Shown here: in pieces, positions 1-10,616 of the stretch | How positions within the stretch are numbered: position 1 is the first letter of the stretch | Layout of the letters: every line of letters starts with the position of its first letter | Assembly (NCBI RefSeq): GCF_900291975.1 | Contig: NZ_OMPN01000001.1 | Span: 2,742,501-2,806,500 of the forward strand | Origin: Agathobaculum massiliense | Lineage (GTDB): Bacteria; Bacillota; Clostridia; Oscillospirales; Butyricicoccaceae | Direction of reading: 5' to 3' | DNA length: 64,000 nucleotides | The notes under the pieces: model-generated | What the model saw: only the letters and a program-made list of their open reading frames with translations | What the model was told of the DNA's origin: nothing | Databases searched by the model: none | Position numbers and translations under genes: made by a program

Positions 1-2061
<2,061 letters not shown>

Positions 2062-2138
2062 CATATTAGAGGCAATCTCAGATTTTACTCTTTGTTTGCC
2101 ATAGTTATTGTTCAGTTTTCAAGGTGTAATCCTGAACA

Positions 2139-2254
<116 letters not shown>

Positions 2255-2258
2255 ATAA

Positions 2259-2296
2259 AAAACGCCAATCCGTTAAGGGTTGGCGTTTTGTTTTTG
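2259..2296 (+). terminator. Rho-independent terminator of the rRNA operon
   Basis: AACGCCAATCC and GGGTTGGCGTT form an 11 bp stem (one G-U) around a short loop, followed by a T-rich run, immediately after the 5S gene. Confidence 0.92.
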
Positions 2297-2336
2297 TTAA
2301 GATTGGCTCTGACCGCTGGTACAGAACGCATTTTTC

Positions 2337-2345
2337 TGGTATGAT
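2337..2345 (+). promoter_or_regulatory. Extended -10 promoter for the DUF1538/PII pair
   Basis: TGGTATGAT is an extended -10 element (TG-N-TATGAT) about 40 nt before the DUF1538 start codon. No good -35 is visible, which is common for extended -10 promoters. The position between the rRNA terminator and the gene fits. Confidence 0.5.
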
Positions 2346-2385
2346 AATATTAAGATTGTATTAAGATGGTGCTGGAGGAATGTGA

Positions 2386-3918
2386 ATGAACAAAATCCTG
2401 AAAGAAAAATTGATGGAGTCGCTGTCTTCGGTACTCCCAATTACAGTGATCGTTTTACTGCTTAGCGTTACAGTGGCGCCTATGCCTGTCGGAACGTTGA
2501 CTCTCTTTTTGACAGGTGCGGTGCTTTTGATTATTGGAATGGCCTTTTTTTCGCTCGGTACGGATGTCTCTATGACGCCTATGGGCGAAGGTATCGGCGC
2601 GCAGCTGCCGAAAACGAAAAATCTGGCGATTGTTATCGGTATTACGCTGCTGATTGGTATTTTGATCACGATTGCAGAGCCGGACCTGCAGGTTTTGGCG
2701 GAGCAGGTACCATCCATCCCTAATGCCATGCTGATCTGGACAGTAGCGGCTGGCGTCGGCCTGTTCTTCGTGATTGCCATGCTGCGTACCCTGTTCAAGA
2801 TCCGACTGGCGAATCTGTTGATTATGTTTTACATCGGCGTTTTCGTGCTTTCTATTTTTGTCCCCAACGAATTCGTTTCGGTGGCGTTCGATTCGGGCGG
2901 CGTGACGACCGGCCCGATTACGGTTCCGTTCATCATGGCGCTCGGCATCGGCCTGGCCTCCATCCGTGGTGACCGTGACGCGCAGGACGACAGCTTCGGT
3001 TTGGTTGCGCTGTGCAGCATTGGGCCGATTCTGGCCGTGCTACTACTGGGGATTTTCTATCGCGGCGGCGATCCCAGCTATACGCCGGTCACAGTGCCGG
3101 AGGTGCAGGACACGCAGCAGGTAGCGCTGGTATTCCTGCACGATCTGCCGGAGTATATTAAAGAGGTATGCTCCGCGCTTTTCCCGATTATCATTTTCTG
3201 CGCGATATTCCAGCTTGTTTTCCGGCGTTTCCGCCGGCTGCAGCTACAGAAAATCGGCGTCGGCTTTATTTATACTTTTGTTGGGCTGGCACTGTTTCTG
3301 ACTGGTGTAAACGTCGGTTTTATGCCGGCCGGCCATTTCCTGGGACAACAGCTCGCCGGCGGGGGACATAGCTGGCTGCTGGTGCCGCTTGGCATGCTGA
3401 TCGGCTATTTTCTAGTCACGGCCGAACCCGCAGTACATGTTCTGAACAAACAGGTAGAGATGATTACAAACGGCGCGGTATCCCAGCGCGCTATGATGCT
3501 GAGCCTTTCCATCGGCGTAGCCTGCTCGGTAGGCATGTCCATGCTGCGTGTGCTGACAGGGCTGTCGATTTACTGGATTTTGGTGCCGGGTTATACGGTC
3601 GCACTGGGGCTGACCTTTCTGGTACCCAAAATATTCACCGGTATCGCGTTCGACTCCGGCGGCGTGGCCTCCGGACCGATGACGACGACCTTTCTGCTGC
3701 CGTTTGCAATGGGCGCCTGTGAGGCGATGGGTGGCAATGTATTGACCGATGCGTTTGGAATTGTGGCGATGGTTGCAATGACCCCCTTGCTTACGATACA
3801 AATTCTTGGTATTCTATATAGGAAGAAGCAACGCCTTACCGAAGCGGAGGAGGAACTGCCCGCCGCAGAGGATGAGGATGAAATCATCGTATTACAGGAG
3901 GACACGCCGCATGAGTGA
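2386..3918 (+). CDS. DUF1538 family integral membrane protein
   Basis: This 510-residue, very hydrophobic protein is built as two homologous halves of about six membrane segments each. The clearest internal repeat is AFDSGGVTTGP near residue 167 and AFDSGGVASGP near residue 420, each followed by a hydrophobic helix. That duplicated architecture and the DSGG motif are typical of DUF1538 proteins, whose transport or regulatory role is unproven. The C-terminus is a short acidic cytoplasmic tail. The start codon has a GGAGG site 7 nt upstream. The stop overlaps the next gene by 8 nt, so the two are translationally coupled. A transporter or channel gated by its PII-like partner is an inference from that pairing only. 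Confidence 0.88.
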   Translation: MNKILKEKLMESLSSVLPITVIVLLLSVTVAPMPVGTLTLFLTGAVLLIIGMAFFSLGTDVSMTPMGEGIGAQLPKTKNLAIVIGITLLIGILITIAEPDLQVLAEQVPSIPNAMLIWTVAAGVGLFFVIAMLRTLFKIRLANLLIMFYIGVFVLSIFVPNEFVSVAFDSGGVTTGPITVPFIMALGIGLASIRGDRDAQDDSFGLVALCSIGPILAVLLLGIFYRGGDPSYTPVTVPEVQDTQQVALVFLHDLPEYIKEVCSALFPIIIFCAIFQLVFRRFRRLQLQKIGVGFIYTFVGLALFLTGVNVGFMPAGHFLGQQLAGGGHSWLLVPLGMLIGYFLVTAEPAVHVLNKQVEMITNGAVSQRAMMLSLSIGVACSVGMSMLRVLTGLSIYWILVPGYTVALGLTFLVPKIFTGIAFDSGGVASGPMTTTFLLPFAMGACEAMGGNVLTDAFGIVAMVAMTPLLTIQILGILYRKKQRLTEAEEELPAAEDEDEIIVLQEDTPHE

Positions 3919-4609
3919 GTATCAGCCTCAGATGACGGTACACAGCGCAGTCGAGCTTGTTGTAGCGGTGGTCGATACGGCGCAGGCTGAGAGCGTGCTG
4001 CGTGTTTATCGGGAAAATCGCGCGCTGGTCAGCTTTGAGTGCATGGCGCGGGGGACTGCGCGCACGGAAGTGCTTGACCTGCTCGGCCTGGGCGAAACAT
4101 CGAAAGCGATCGTGATGTGTCTTGCTGGGCATCAACTGGCGCAGCATCTGCTGGAACGGCTCGGCTATGAGCTGAAAATGCGTTACCCAGGCCGCGGCAT
4201 CGCCTTTTCGGTGCCGGTCACAGGAATCGGTGTGCGTTGGCACAAGCTGCTGACACAGGCAGAACAAACGGAGGTGTTGGATATGGACAGAGCGGAAAAG
4301 AAGGACGGCTTTGACGTGGTCGCGGTCGTCATGGAGCAGGGGTATACCAATCTGGTCATGGATGTCGCGCGGAAAGCGGGCGCCCGCGGCGGTACGGTGA
4401 TCTCCGCCCGCGGCATCGCGGAGGATGAGGTTAAGCAGTTTTTCGGCATCGAGATACAGGCGGAAAAGGAGATTGTTTTCCTCGTGGTCAAGAGCGAGGA
4501 GAAGCAGGAGATCATGACCGCTATTATGAAAGCGGTCGGCATGAAAACCAAAAGCCACGGCATTGTCCTGTCGCTTCCGGTATCCAACGCGATCGGTTTG
4601 GCGGATTAA
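3911..4609 (+). CDS. PII-like regulator with two tandem PII-type halves
   Basis: The 232-residue protein contains two PII-like ferredoxin-fold halves, about residues 11-105 and 115-232. Each opens with a strand like VELVVAVV or FDVVAVV and ends with a PVTGIG- or PVSNAIG-type segment. The second half keeps a T-loop-like stretch, GARGGTVISARG. PII proteins sense nucleotides and metabolites and bind membrane transporters. A fused double PII could act as a pseudo-multimer. Start choice: MSEYQPQM at 3911, inside the end of the DUF1538 gene, rather than an upstream in-frame ATG that would read far back into that gene. The partner and ligand are unknown. A role controlling the DUF1538 protein is inferred from gene coupling. 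Confidence 0.85.
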   Translation: MSEYQPQMTVHSAVELVVAVVDTAQAESVLRVYRENRALVSFECMARGTARTEVLDLLGLGETSKAIVMCLAGHQLAQHLLERLGYELKMRYPGRGIAFSVPVTGIGVRWHKLLTQAEQTEVLDMDRAEKKDGFDVVAVVMEQGYTNLVMDVARKAGARGGTVISARGIAEDEVKQFFGIEIQAEKEIVFLVVKSEEKQEIMTAIMKAVGMKTKSHGIVLSLPVSNAIGLAD

Positions 4610-4619
4610 ACCGAACAGA

Positions 4620-4664
4620 GCGCCTGCACTATATATTGTGTGATATATGGTGCGGGCGTTTTTG
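4620..4664 (+). terminator. Terminator after the PII-like gene, overlapping an NrdR-like box
   Basis: GCGCCTGCACTATAT and ATATGGTGCGGGCG pair (with wobbles) around a short loop, followed by TTTTT. The 5' arm and loop contain a palindrome that also matches the NrdR operator (4626-4641). Confidence 0.75.
4626..4641. promoter_or_regulatory. NrdR-box-like operator 1
   Basis: GCACTATATATTGTGT matches the known NrdR box pattern acaCwAtATaTwGtgt at 15 of 16 positions by eye. NrdR is the ATP/dATP-sensing repressor of ribonucleotide reductase genes. The box lies about 330 bp upstream of nrdD, farther than usual, and inside the terminator hairpin of the preceding gene, so it could be coincidental. Confidence 0.5.
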
Positions 4665-4677
4665 CGTCTTCCGGTAG

Positions 4678-4750
4678 CTTTCCACACTGCGGACACAGCT
4701 TTATCCACAGGAGGCAGGCTGTCCACAGGGGATTATTCACATGGTCCACA
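4678..4750. promoter_or_regulatory. Cluster of five DnaA-box-like 9-mers upstream of nrdD
   Basis: In one orientation the region holds CTTTCCACA (4678), TTATCCACA (4701), CTGTCCACA (4719), TTATTCACA (4733) and TGGTCCACA (4742). The second and fourth are exact matches to the DnaA box TTATNCACA and the others keep the CCACA core. Five such words in 73 bp is far above chance. DnaA controls nrdAB in E. coli, so cell-cycle control of this reductase operon is a reasonable inference. The cluster ends about 80 bp before the promoter -35. Confidence 0.65.
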
Positions 4751-4830
4751 GGGGGAAAAAGAAAAGATTAGAAAATGCAACAAGAAAAAATGCGGATTTC
4801 TTGTGATTCTGCCAAAAAGCCGAAATGGGC

Positions 4831-4859
4831 TTGACATTGTATAGGGATAGGGGTAAAAT
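4831..4859 (+). promoter_or_regulatory. Sigma-A promoter of the nrdD operon
   Basis: TTGACA (4831-4836) and TAAAAT (4854-4859) are separated by exactly 17 nt. Transcription would begin near 4866, giving an untranslated leader of about 90 nt before nrdD. Confidence 0.8.
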
Positions 4860-4870
4860 ATCAAATACAG

Positions 4871-4886
4871 GCACAATATATGGTGC
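4871..4886. promoter_or_regulatory. NrdR-box-like operator 2, at the transcription start
   Basis: GCACAATATATGGTGC matches the NrdR box pattern at 13 of 16 positions and is itself nearly palindromic. It covers about +5 to +20 relative to the predicted start, where a bound repressor would block initiation. The two boxes are 245 bp apart, so they do not form the usual closely spaced pair. Confidence 0.6.
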
Positions 4887-4957
4887 AGAAAAATGAAAAA
4901 CACTACGAAATTTAGTGAGCGCCGCAAACGGCGGCGAAAAGGAAAGGGACAGCGAAT

Positions 4958-7291
4958 ATGATCCAGCAGATCATCAAAAGGGACGGCCGCCGTGCGCCCT
5001 TTGAAATTGATAAGATTGCAAGCGCGATCTTCGGCGCGGCGCAGGCGTCGGGCGGCCAGGACTATGAAATGGCGCGCGATCTGGCCGGACAGGTGGAAAA
5101 AGCGCTGGAAGCCGCTGCTGGAGACGAGATCCCTACCGTTGAGCAGATACAAGATACGGTAGAGAAGGTGCTGATTAAAAACGGACATGCCCGCACGGCA
5201 AAAAAGTATATCCTCTACCGGAATGAGCGCACACGCGTGCGCGAGATGAACACCAAACTGATGAAAGTGTACGAGGATCTGACTTTCCAGTCCTCGCTCG
5301 AAAACGATGTCAAGCGCGAAAACGCCAACATCGACGGCGATACCGCGATGGGTACTATGCTCAAGTATGGTTCAGAGGGCGCCAAACAGTTCTATGAGAT
5401 GTTTATTCTCGACCCTGCGCACGCCAAGGCGCACCGCGAAGGCGATATCCATATTCACGACCTGGATTTTCTGACGCTGACAACAACCTGTTGCCAGATC
5501 GACCTATTGCAGTTGTTCTCCGGCGGTTTTTCGACGGGGCATGGATTCTTGCGCGAGCCGAACGATATCCGTTCATATTCCGCGCTGGCCTGTATCGCCA
5601 TTCAGTCCAACCAGAATGACCAGCATGGCGGACAGTCCGTTCCCAACTTCGACTACTCGATGGCGCCGGGGGTGAAGAAGACCTTCCGCAAGCTGTTCCG
5701 CGACAATCTGGCGAAAGCGCTGGAAGTATATGGCGCAGATGAGAACAATGAGGTGGATGCCGCGGCGCTGACCGAACGGCTCGAACGCCAGACCGGCAAA
5801 TGGGCCTGTCTGGCGGGGAGGAACGGCTATGACGAGGCCCTGAACGCCGCGCTGGGGGAGAACCTTGGCACGGAGGCGGCGGCCAAATGCGTGCGCTTCG
5901 CTCGCAAATACGCAGATAAGGAAACCCGTAAGGCCACCTATCAGGCCATGGAGGCGTTGGTACATAACCTCAATACCATGCATTCCCGCGCGGGCGCGCA
6001 GATCCCGTTTTCCTCGCTCAATTACGGCACGGATACCTCGCCCGAGGGGCGTCTGGCGACAGAGCAGCTTCTGCTGGCGACCGAGGCGGGACTGGGCAAC
6101 GGCGAAACGCCGATCTTCCCGATCCATATCTTCAAGGTCAAGGAAGGGATCAATTACAACGAAACCGACCCAAACTACGACCTGTTCAAGTTGGCCTGCC
6201 GCGTGTCGGCCAAGCGAATGTTCCCGAACTTCTCGTTCCTGGACGCACCGTTCAACCGCAAATATTACAAGCCCGGCCATCCGGAAACCGAATGCGCTTA
6301 CATGGGCTGCCGTACCCGCGTGATCGCCAACCGGTATGATCCCACGCGCGAGATTGTCACCGGCCGCGGCAACCTGTCGTTCACGTCGATCAACCTGCCG
6401 CGTATCGCGATCCGCAGCCACGGCGATATCGACTGGTTCTTTGAGGATCTCGACCGGAAGATCGATCTGGTATTCGATCAGCTGCTGGCCCGCTTCCGGA
6501 TACAGGCGGCGAAAAAGGTGCGCAATTATCCGTTCCTCATGGGCGAGGGCGTATGGATCGACTCAGATAAGCTCGGACCGGACGATACGGTGGGCGAGGT
6601 GCTCAAGCACGGTACCCTGACGCTTGGCTTCATCGGCTTGGCGGAAACGCTCAAGGCACTGATCGGCAAGCATCACGGGGAAAGCGACGAAGCGCAGAAC
6701 CTGGGTCTGGAGATCGTCAGCCACATGCGCGAGCGGGTGGATAAGGCGGGCGAAAAATACGGCCTGAACTTCTCCCTGATTGCGACGCCGGCAGAGGGGC
6801 TGTCCGGCCGCTTCGTCAAGATCGACCGCCAGAAGTACGGAAAGATCGAGGGCGTGACCGATCGGGATTACTATACGAATTCGTTCCATGTACCGGTATA
6901 TTATCCGATCTCGGCGTTTGAAAAGATTGTGCGAGAGGCGCCCTACCACGAACTGACCAATGGCGGCCACATCAGCTATATCGAGCTGGACGGCGACCCG
7001 ACGCAGAATTTGGAGGCGTTTGAGGCGGTAGTCCGCGCGATGAAAGAGGCGGGTATCGGCTATGGCGCCATCAACCATCCGATCGACCGCGACCCTGTGT
7101 GCGGCTATACCGGCATCATCGGTGAAACCTGCCCGCGTTGCGGCCGGCATGAGGGCGAGGGCGTGCCGCTTTCCAAGCTGCAGAAGCTCGGCCTTTACAA
7201 GAATTTGAACAGTATGACGCTCGGCTACCACGGCGATCCTGCGGAGGAAGCCGACCGTCAGCCCAATACATTGAAAATCGTCAAGGATTGA
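4958..7291 (+). CDS. nrdD: Anaerobic ribonucleoside-triphosphate reductase, catalytic part (no glycyl-radical loop of its own)
   Basis: This 777-residue class III reductase reduces NTPs to dNTPs without oxygen. Residues 1-90 are an ATP-cone (IIKRDGRRAPFEIDKI) for allosteric control. The barrel follows, with active-site Cys178/Cys179 in TTTCCQIDL, the QNDQHGGQSVPNFD segment, and Cys451 in YMGCRTRV. The C-terminus has a zinc-site remnant with Cys715, Cys725 and Cys728, one cysteine short of the usual four. The radical motif RVxGYL that should follow is absent. About 49 unrelated residues come instead, and the motif is encoded by the next ORF, in the same frame beyond a TGA stop. Start chosen at the ATG behind AAAGGGA. 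Confidence 0.95.
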   Translation: MIQQIIKRDGRRAPFEIDKIASAIFGAAQASGGQDYEMARDLAGQVEKALEAAAGDEIPTVEQIQDTVEKVLIKNGHARTAKKYILYRNERTRVREMNTKLMKVYEDLTFQSSLENDVKRENANIDGDTAMGTMLKYGSEGAKQFYEMFILDPAHAKAHREGDIHIHDLDFLTLTTTCCQIDLLQLFSGGFSTGHGFLREPNDIRSYSALACIAIQSNQNDQHGGQSVPNFDYSMAPGVKKTFRKLFRDNLAKALEVYGADENNEVDAAALTERLERQTGKWACLAGRNGYDEALNAALGENLGTEAAAKCVRFARKYADKETRKATYQAMEALVHNLNTMHSRAGAQIPFSSLNYGTDTSPEGRLATEQLLLATEAGLGNGETPIFPIHIFKVKEGINYNETDPNYDLFKLACRVSAKRMFPNFSFLDAPFNRKYYKPGHPETECAYMGCRTRVIANRYDPTREIVTGRGNLSFTSINLPRIAIRSHGDIDWFFEDLDRKIDLVFDQLLARFRIQAAKKVRNYPFLMGEGVWIDSDKLGPDDTVGEVLKHGTLTLGFIGLAETLKALIGKHHGESDEAQNLGLEIVSHMRERVDKAGEKYGLNFSLIATPAEGLSGRFVKIDRQKYGKIEGVTDRDYYTNSFHVPVYYPISAFEKIVREAPYHELTNGGHISYIELDGDPTQNLEAFEAVVRAMKEAGIGYGAINHPIDRDPVCGYTGIIGETCPRCGRHEGEGVPLSKLQKLGLYKNLNSMTLGYHGDPAEEADRQPNTLKIVKD

Positions 7292-7309
7292 GAAAGGAAG
7301 CGTACGATT

Positions 7310-7495
7310 ATGGAAGAAAAGGTAATGCAGGAGCAGTTGATCGGCGAGGGTGTCGGCTTTGAGCGTATCCGCCGTATCACGGGCTATCTGGTCGGCACGC
7401 TCGATCGGTTCAATAACGCCAAGCGCGCGGAGGAGCATGACCGCGTAAAGCACACAGTAGCGTGCTGCTCGCTGGAAGAGGAGCATACGGCGTAA
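7310..7495 (+). CDS. Separate glycyl-radical domain of the class III ribonucleotide reductase
   Basis: This 61-residue protein is essentially only the C-terminal radical segment of an NrdD. RRITGYLVGTLDRF aligns with the E. coli NrdD segment RVCGYLGSPDARPF, and both end in RVKH. The predicted radical residue is Gly25. A clear AAAGGAAG ribosome site precedes its ATG, so it is made as its own polypeptide. Its stop overlaps the nrdG start (TAATG). The large protein lacks this motif, so the ORF probably supplies the radical in trans after activation by NrdG, comparable in principle to the spare glycyl-radical subunit YfiD/GrcA of pyruvate formate-lyase. The assembly is inferred. Confidence 0.85.
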   Translation: MEEKVMQEQLIGEGVGFERIRRITGYLVGTLDRFNNAKRAEEHDRVKHTVACCSLEEEHTA

Positions 7496-8004
7496 TGGAA
7501 GGGTCCATACGCATTGCGGGTACGGTCGGGGAGTCGATTGTCGACGGCCCCGGCTTCCGCTATACTCTGTTCACGCAGGGTTGCCCACATCACTGCCCGG
7601 GCTGCCACAATCCGCAGACGCACGATTTTGCGGGCGGCAGGGATATGGAGCTAGAAGCCCTGCTGCGCGATATGTGCAAAAACCCGCTGGTAAAGGGCGT
7701 GACCTTTTCCGGAGGCGAACCGTTTTGTCAGCCCGAGCCACTGTACCGGCTGGCGGTTGAGCTGAAGAAGAAGGGGAAGCACCTGATGGCGTATTCCGGC
7801 TATACGTTCGAAGAGCTTCTGGGGCTGCCCGATCCCTCTGTGAAAAAGCTGCTTTCCCAGCTTGACCTGCTGGTAGACGGGCGGTTTATCGAGGCTGAAC
7901 GCAATATCGAGCTGCGGTTCCGCGGCAGCGAAAACCAGCGCGTGCTGGATGTCCCCCGGTCGCTTGCAGAGCAAGCGCCGGTCTGGGCGGAGCAATACCG
8001 TTAA
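7495..8004 (+). CDS. nrdG: Anaerobic ribonucleotide reductase activating protein (radical SAM)
   Basis: The 169-residue protein carries the radical-SAM cluster motif CX3CX2C as CPHHCPGC (Cys30, Cys34, Cys37) and a GGE motif (TFSGGEPF) for S-adenosylmethionine. It generates the glycyl radical on the reductase. The start is the ATG overlapping the stop of the small radical-domain ORF (TAATG). An upstream in-frame ATG would add 11 residues with no family likeness. The overlap couples its synthesis directly to its presumed substrate protein. Confidence 0.94.
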   Translation: MEGSIRIAGTVGESIVDGPGFRYTLFTQGCPHHCPGCHNPQTHDFAGGRDMELEALLRDMCKNPLVKGVTFSGGEPFCQPEPLYRLAVELKKKGKHLMAYSGYTFEELLGLPDPSVKKLLSQLDLLVDGRFIEAERNIELRFRGSENQRVLDVPRSLAEQAPVWAEQYR

Positions 8005-8009
8005 TGAAG

Positions 8010-8037
8010 AAAACCCGCCTGAAAAGGCGGGTTTTGG
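8010..8037. terminator. Terminator after nrdG
   Basis: AAACCCGCCT-GAAA-AGGCGGGTTT is an uninterrupted stem followed by a T-rich stretch. It lies between convergent nrdG and the GNAT gene and could serve both strands. Confidence 0.88.
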
Positions 8038-8045
8038 TTTGACTT

Positions 8046-8618
8046 TCAGGCATCGGCGCTGTCCTCAGCCGTTGCTTGTCCCTGCGTCAGCGGCTGGTCG
8101 AGCGCACAGACGATATGCGGCATGTCCTTGCCGCGGTAATGCTTGCTGATCTGCCCGACGGCCTGCATCCCGCATTGGGCGGCGACACGCAGAGAGGGCA
8201 GGTTGTTGGGGCGGATGGTCGCGACCACACGCACCGCGCCGAGCACGCCGAACGCATAGCGGATGCAGGCACGGGCGCATTCCACGCCGTAGCCCTGCCC
8301 CCACAGCTCGCGCCGGACGATATAGCCGATCCCGATCTCAGCCCGCTCTTGGAGCTGCTCGACCAGAGGGCCAGCAAGCGCGACAAGCGCGCCGGTCTGC
8401 CGGCTTAGCGCAGCAAAATAACCGCAGCCGTCCTCTCGGTAACGGTGCAGCATGTCGGCGATCCAGTCGCAGACCTCCTCATAGGAAAACGCATGCTCCC
8501 AAGCATACATGGTCTGTACATCCTGCAGGATCGGGGCGACAAGGCCAAAATCATCCGCGCGCAGCCGCCGGAAGCGCAGGCGGTCGGACTCGATCTCATA
8601 ATGCTGAATTTCTTCCAT
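8046..8618 (-). CDS. GNAT-family N-acetyltransferase (RimJ/RimL-like)
   Basis: The 190-residue protein begins with a typical RimJ/RimL entry (ESDRLRFRRLRADDF) and contains an acetyl-CoA-binding loop, REL-WGQGYGVE, near residues 105-115, followed by the late motif RPNNLPSLRVAAQCGM. Such enzymes acetylate ribosomal-protein N-termini, small amines or antibiotics. The substrate here cannot be named. The start is set at MEEIQHYE because GGGAG sits 9 nt upstream. An ATG 15 nt earlier has no ribosome site. It is separated from upp by a terminator, so it probably has its own promoter or depends on read-through. Confidence 0.85.
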   Translation of the reverse strand: MEEIQHYEIESDRLRFRRLRADDFGLVAPILQDVQTMYAWEHAFSYEEVCDWIADMLHRYREDGCGYFAALSRQTGALVALAGPLVEQLQERAEIGIGYIVRRELWGQGYGVECARACIRYAFGVLGAVRVVATIRPNNLPSLRVAAQCGMQAVGQISKHYRGKDMPHIVCALDQPLTQGQATAEDSADA

Positions 8619-8634
8619 TTGAAAAGCTCCCATG

Positions 8635-8670
8635 AAAATGGTGCGGCGTTAGCCGCACCATCTTTTTGTT
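8635..8670. terminator. Terminator between upp and the GNAT gene
   Basis: ATGGTGCGGC-GTTA-GCCGCACCAT is a perfect 10 bp stem flanked by A-rich sequence on the left and T-rich sequence on the right, the usual form of a bidirectional terminator. On the minus strand it ends the tsaE-tsaB-upp unit. Confidence 0.8.
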
Positions 8671-8674
8671 TTTT

Positions 8675-10028
<1,354 letters not shown>

Positions 10029-10032
<4 letters not shown>

Positions 10033-10454
10033 GCGGATACCTCCCCAATCGTGACCGCTCGGTCGTTTTCAGCATTTCCGTACGAAATATGCACGGTTTT
10101 ATAGGAATCCGGCAAAATATCGGCCGCGTTTTCGCTCCATTCGATCAGCACAATGCGATCCCCGCCCAAATATTCGTCAAAGCCGATCTCGAACAGCGCC
10201 TCGCTGTCCAGGATGCGGTACAGGTCGAAATGCGCCACACGCCCGGCGGGCGTGTCATATTCGTTGGCGATCGCAAAGGTCGGGCTGGTCACACGGCCCT
10301 TGTATCCCAGACCGCGCAGCACGCCGCGCGTGAACGCGGTCTTTCCCGCGCCCAGGTCGCCGGAAAACGCGACCACGTCGCCTAGGCGCAGCGACCGCGC
10401 ATATTCCGCGCCGAGGGCTTCGGTCTCCTCGGGGGAGTGGGTGATATATTCCAT
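10029..10454 (-). CDS. tsaE: tRNA threonylcarbamoyladenosine biosynthesis ATPase TsaE
   Basis: The 141-residue P-loop protein has Walker A GDLGAGKT (residues 32-39), the TSPTFAIANEY segment, and HFDLYRI with a late IEWSE motif typical of TsaE. It hydrolyses ATP to reset the TsaB-TsaD complex in t6A synthesis. The start MEYITHS is preferred because AAAGGTG precedes it. A more upstream ATG overlaps the likely transcription start region. First gene of the tsaE-tsaB-upp unit. Confidence 0.94.
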
Positions 10455-10484
10455 CAAAACACCTTTTCTATACATTCTCTAACT

Positions 10485-10513
10485 ATCATACCACGGCGGG
10501 ACGCAAATGGCAA
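10485..10513 (-). promoter_or_regulatory. Sigma-A promoter of tsaE-tsaB-upp
   Basis: Read on the minus strand, TTGCCA (10508-10513) and TATGAT (10485-10490) are separated by 17 nt. Transcription would start about 20-25 nt before the tsaE start codon. Confidence 0.7.
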
Positions 10514-10582
10514 GGCGCAGGCCGGCGCGGCGCTTTGCCGGAATTTTATGCGCACCGCACTGCGGATTTAACACAGGGGTGC

Positions 10583-10588
10583 TATACT
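10583..10588 (+). promoter_or_regulatory. Possible -10 element for the zinc-ribbon protein
   Basis: TATACT lies 28 nt upstream of the start codon. The corresponding -35 region (CTGCGG) is poor, so this is tentative. Confidence 0.35.
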
Positions 10589-10616
10589 GGAAGCGAAAAC
10601 AGGGGAGGGGAACGGC

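Noticed and set aside
2062-2138. tRNA gene in the 23S-5S spacer
   Set aside because: No cloverleaf or T-loop sequence is present.
4647-4844. 65-codon frame between the PII gene and nrdD
   Set aside because: It covers the DnaA-box cluster and promoter region, has no ribosome site and no protein-like composition.
5573-6421. Long minus-strand frames opposite nrdD, fhs and other GC-rich genes
   Set aside because: Shadows of strongly biased codon use in the real gene. No family likeness.
7495-7530. nrdG start at an upstream ATG (7462)
   Set aside because: It would lie inside the radical-domain ORF, and the overlap start TAATG gives the normal family N-terminus.
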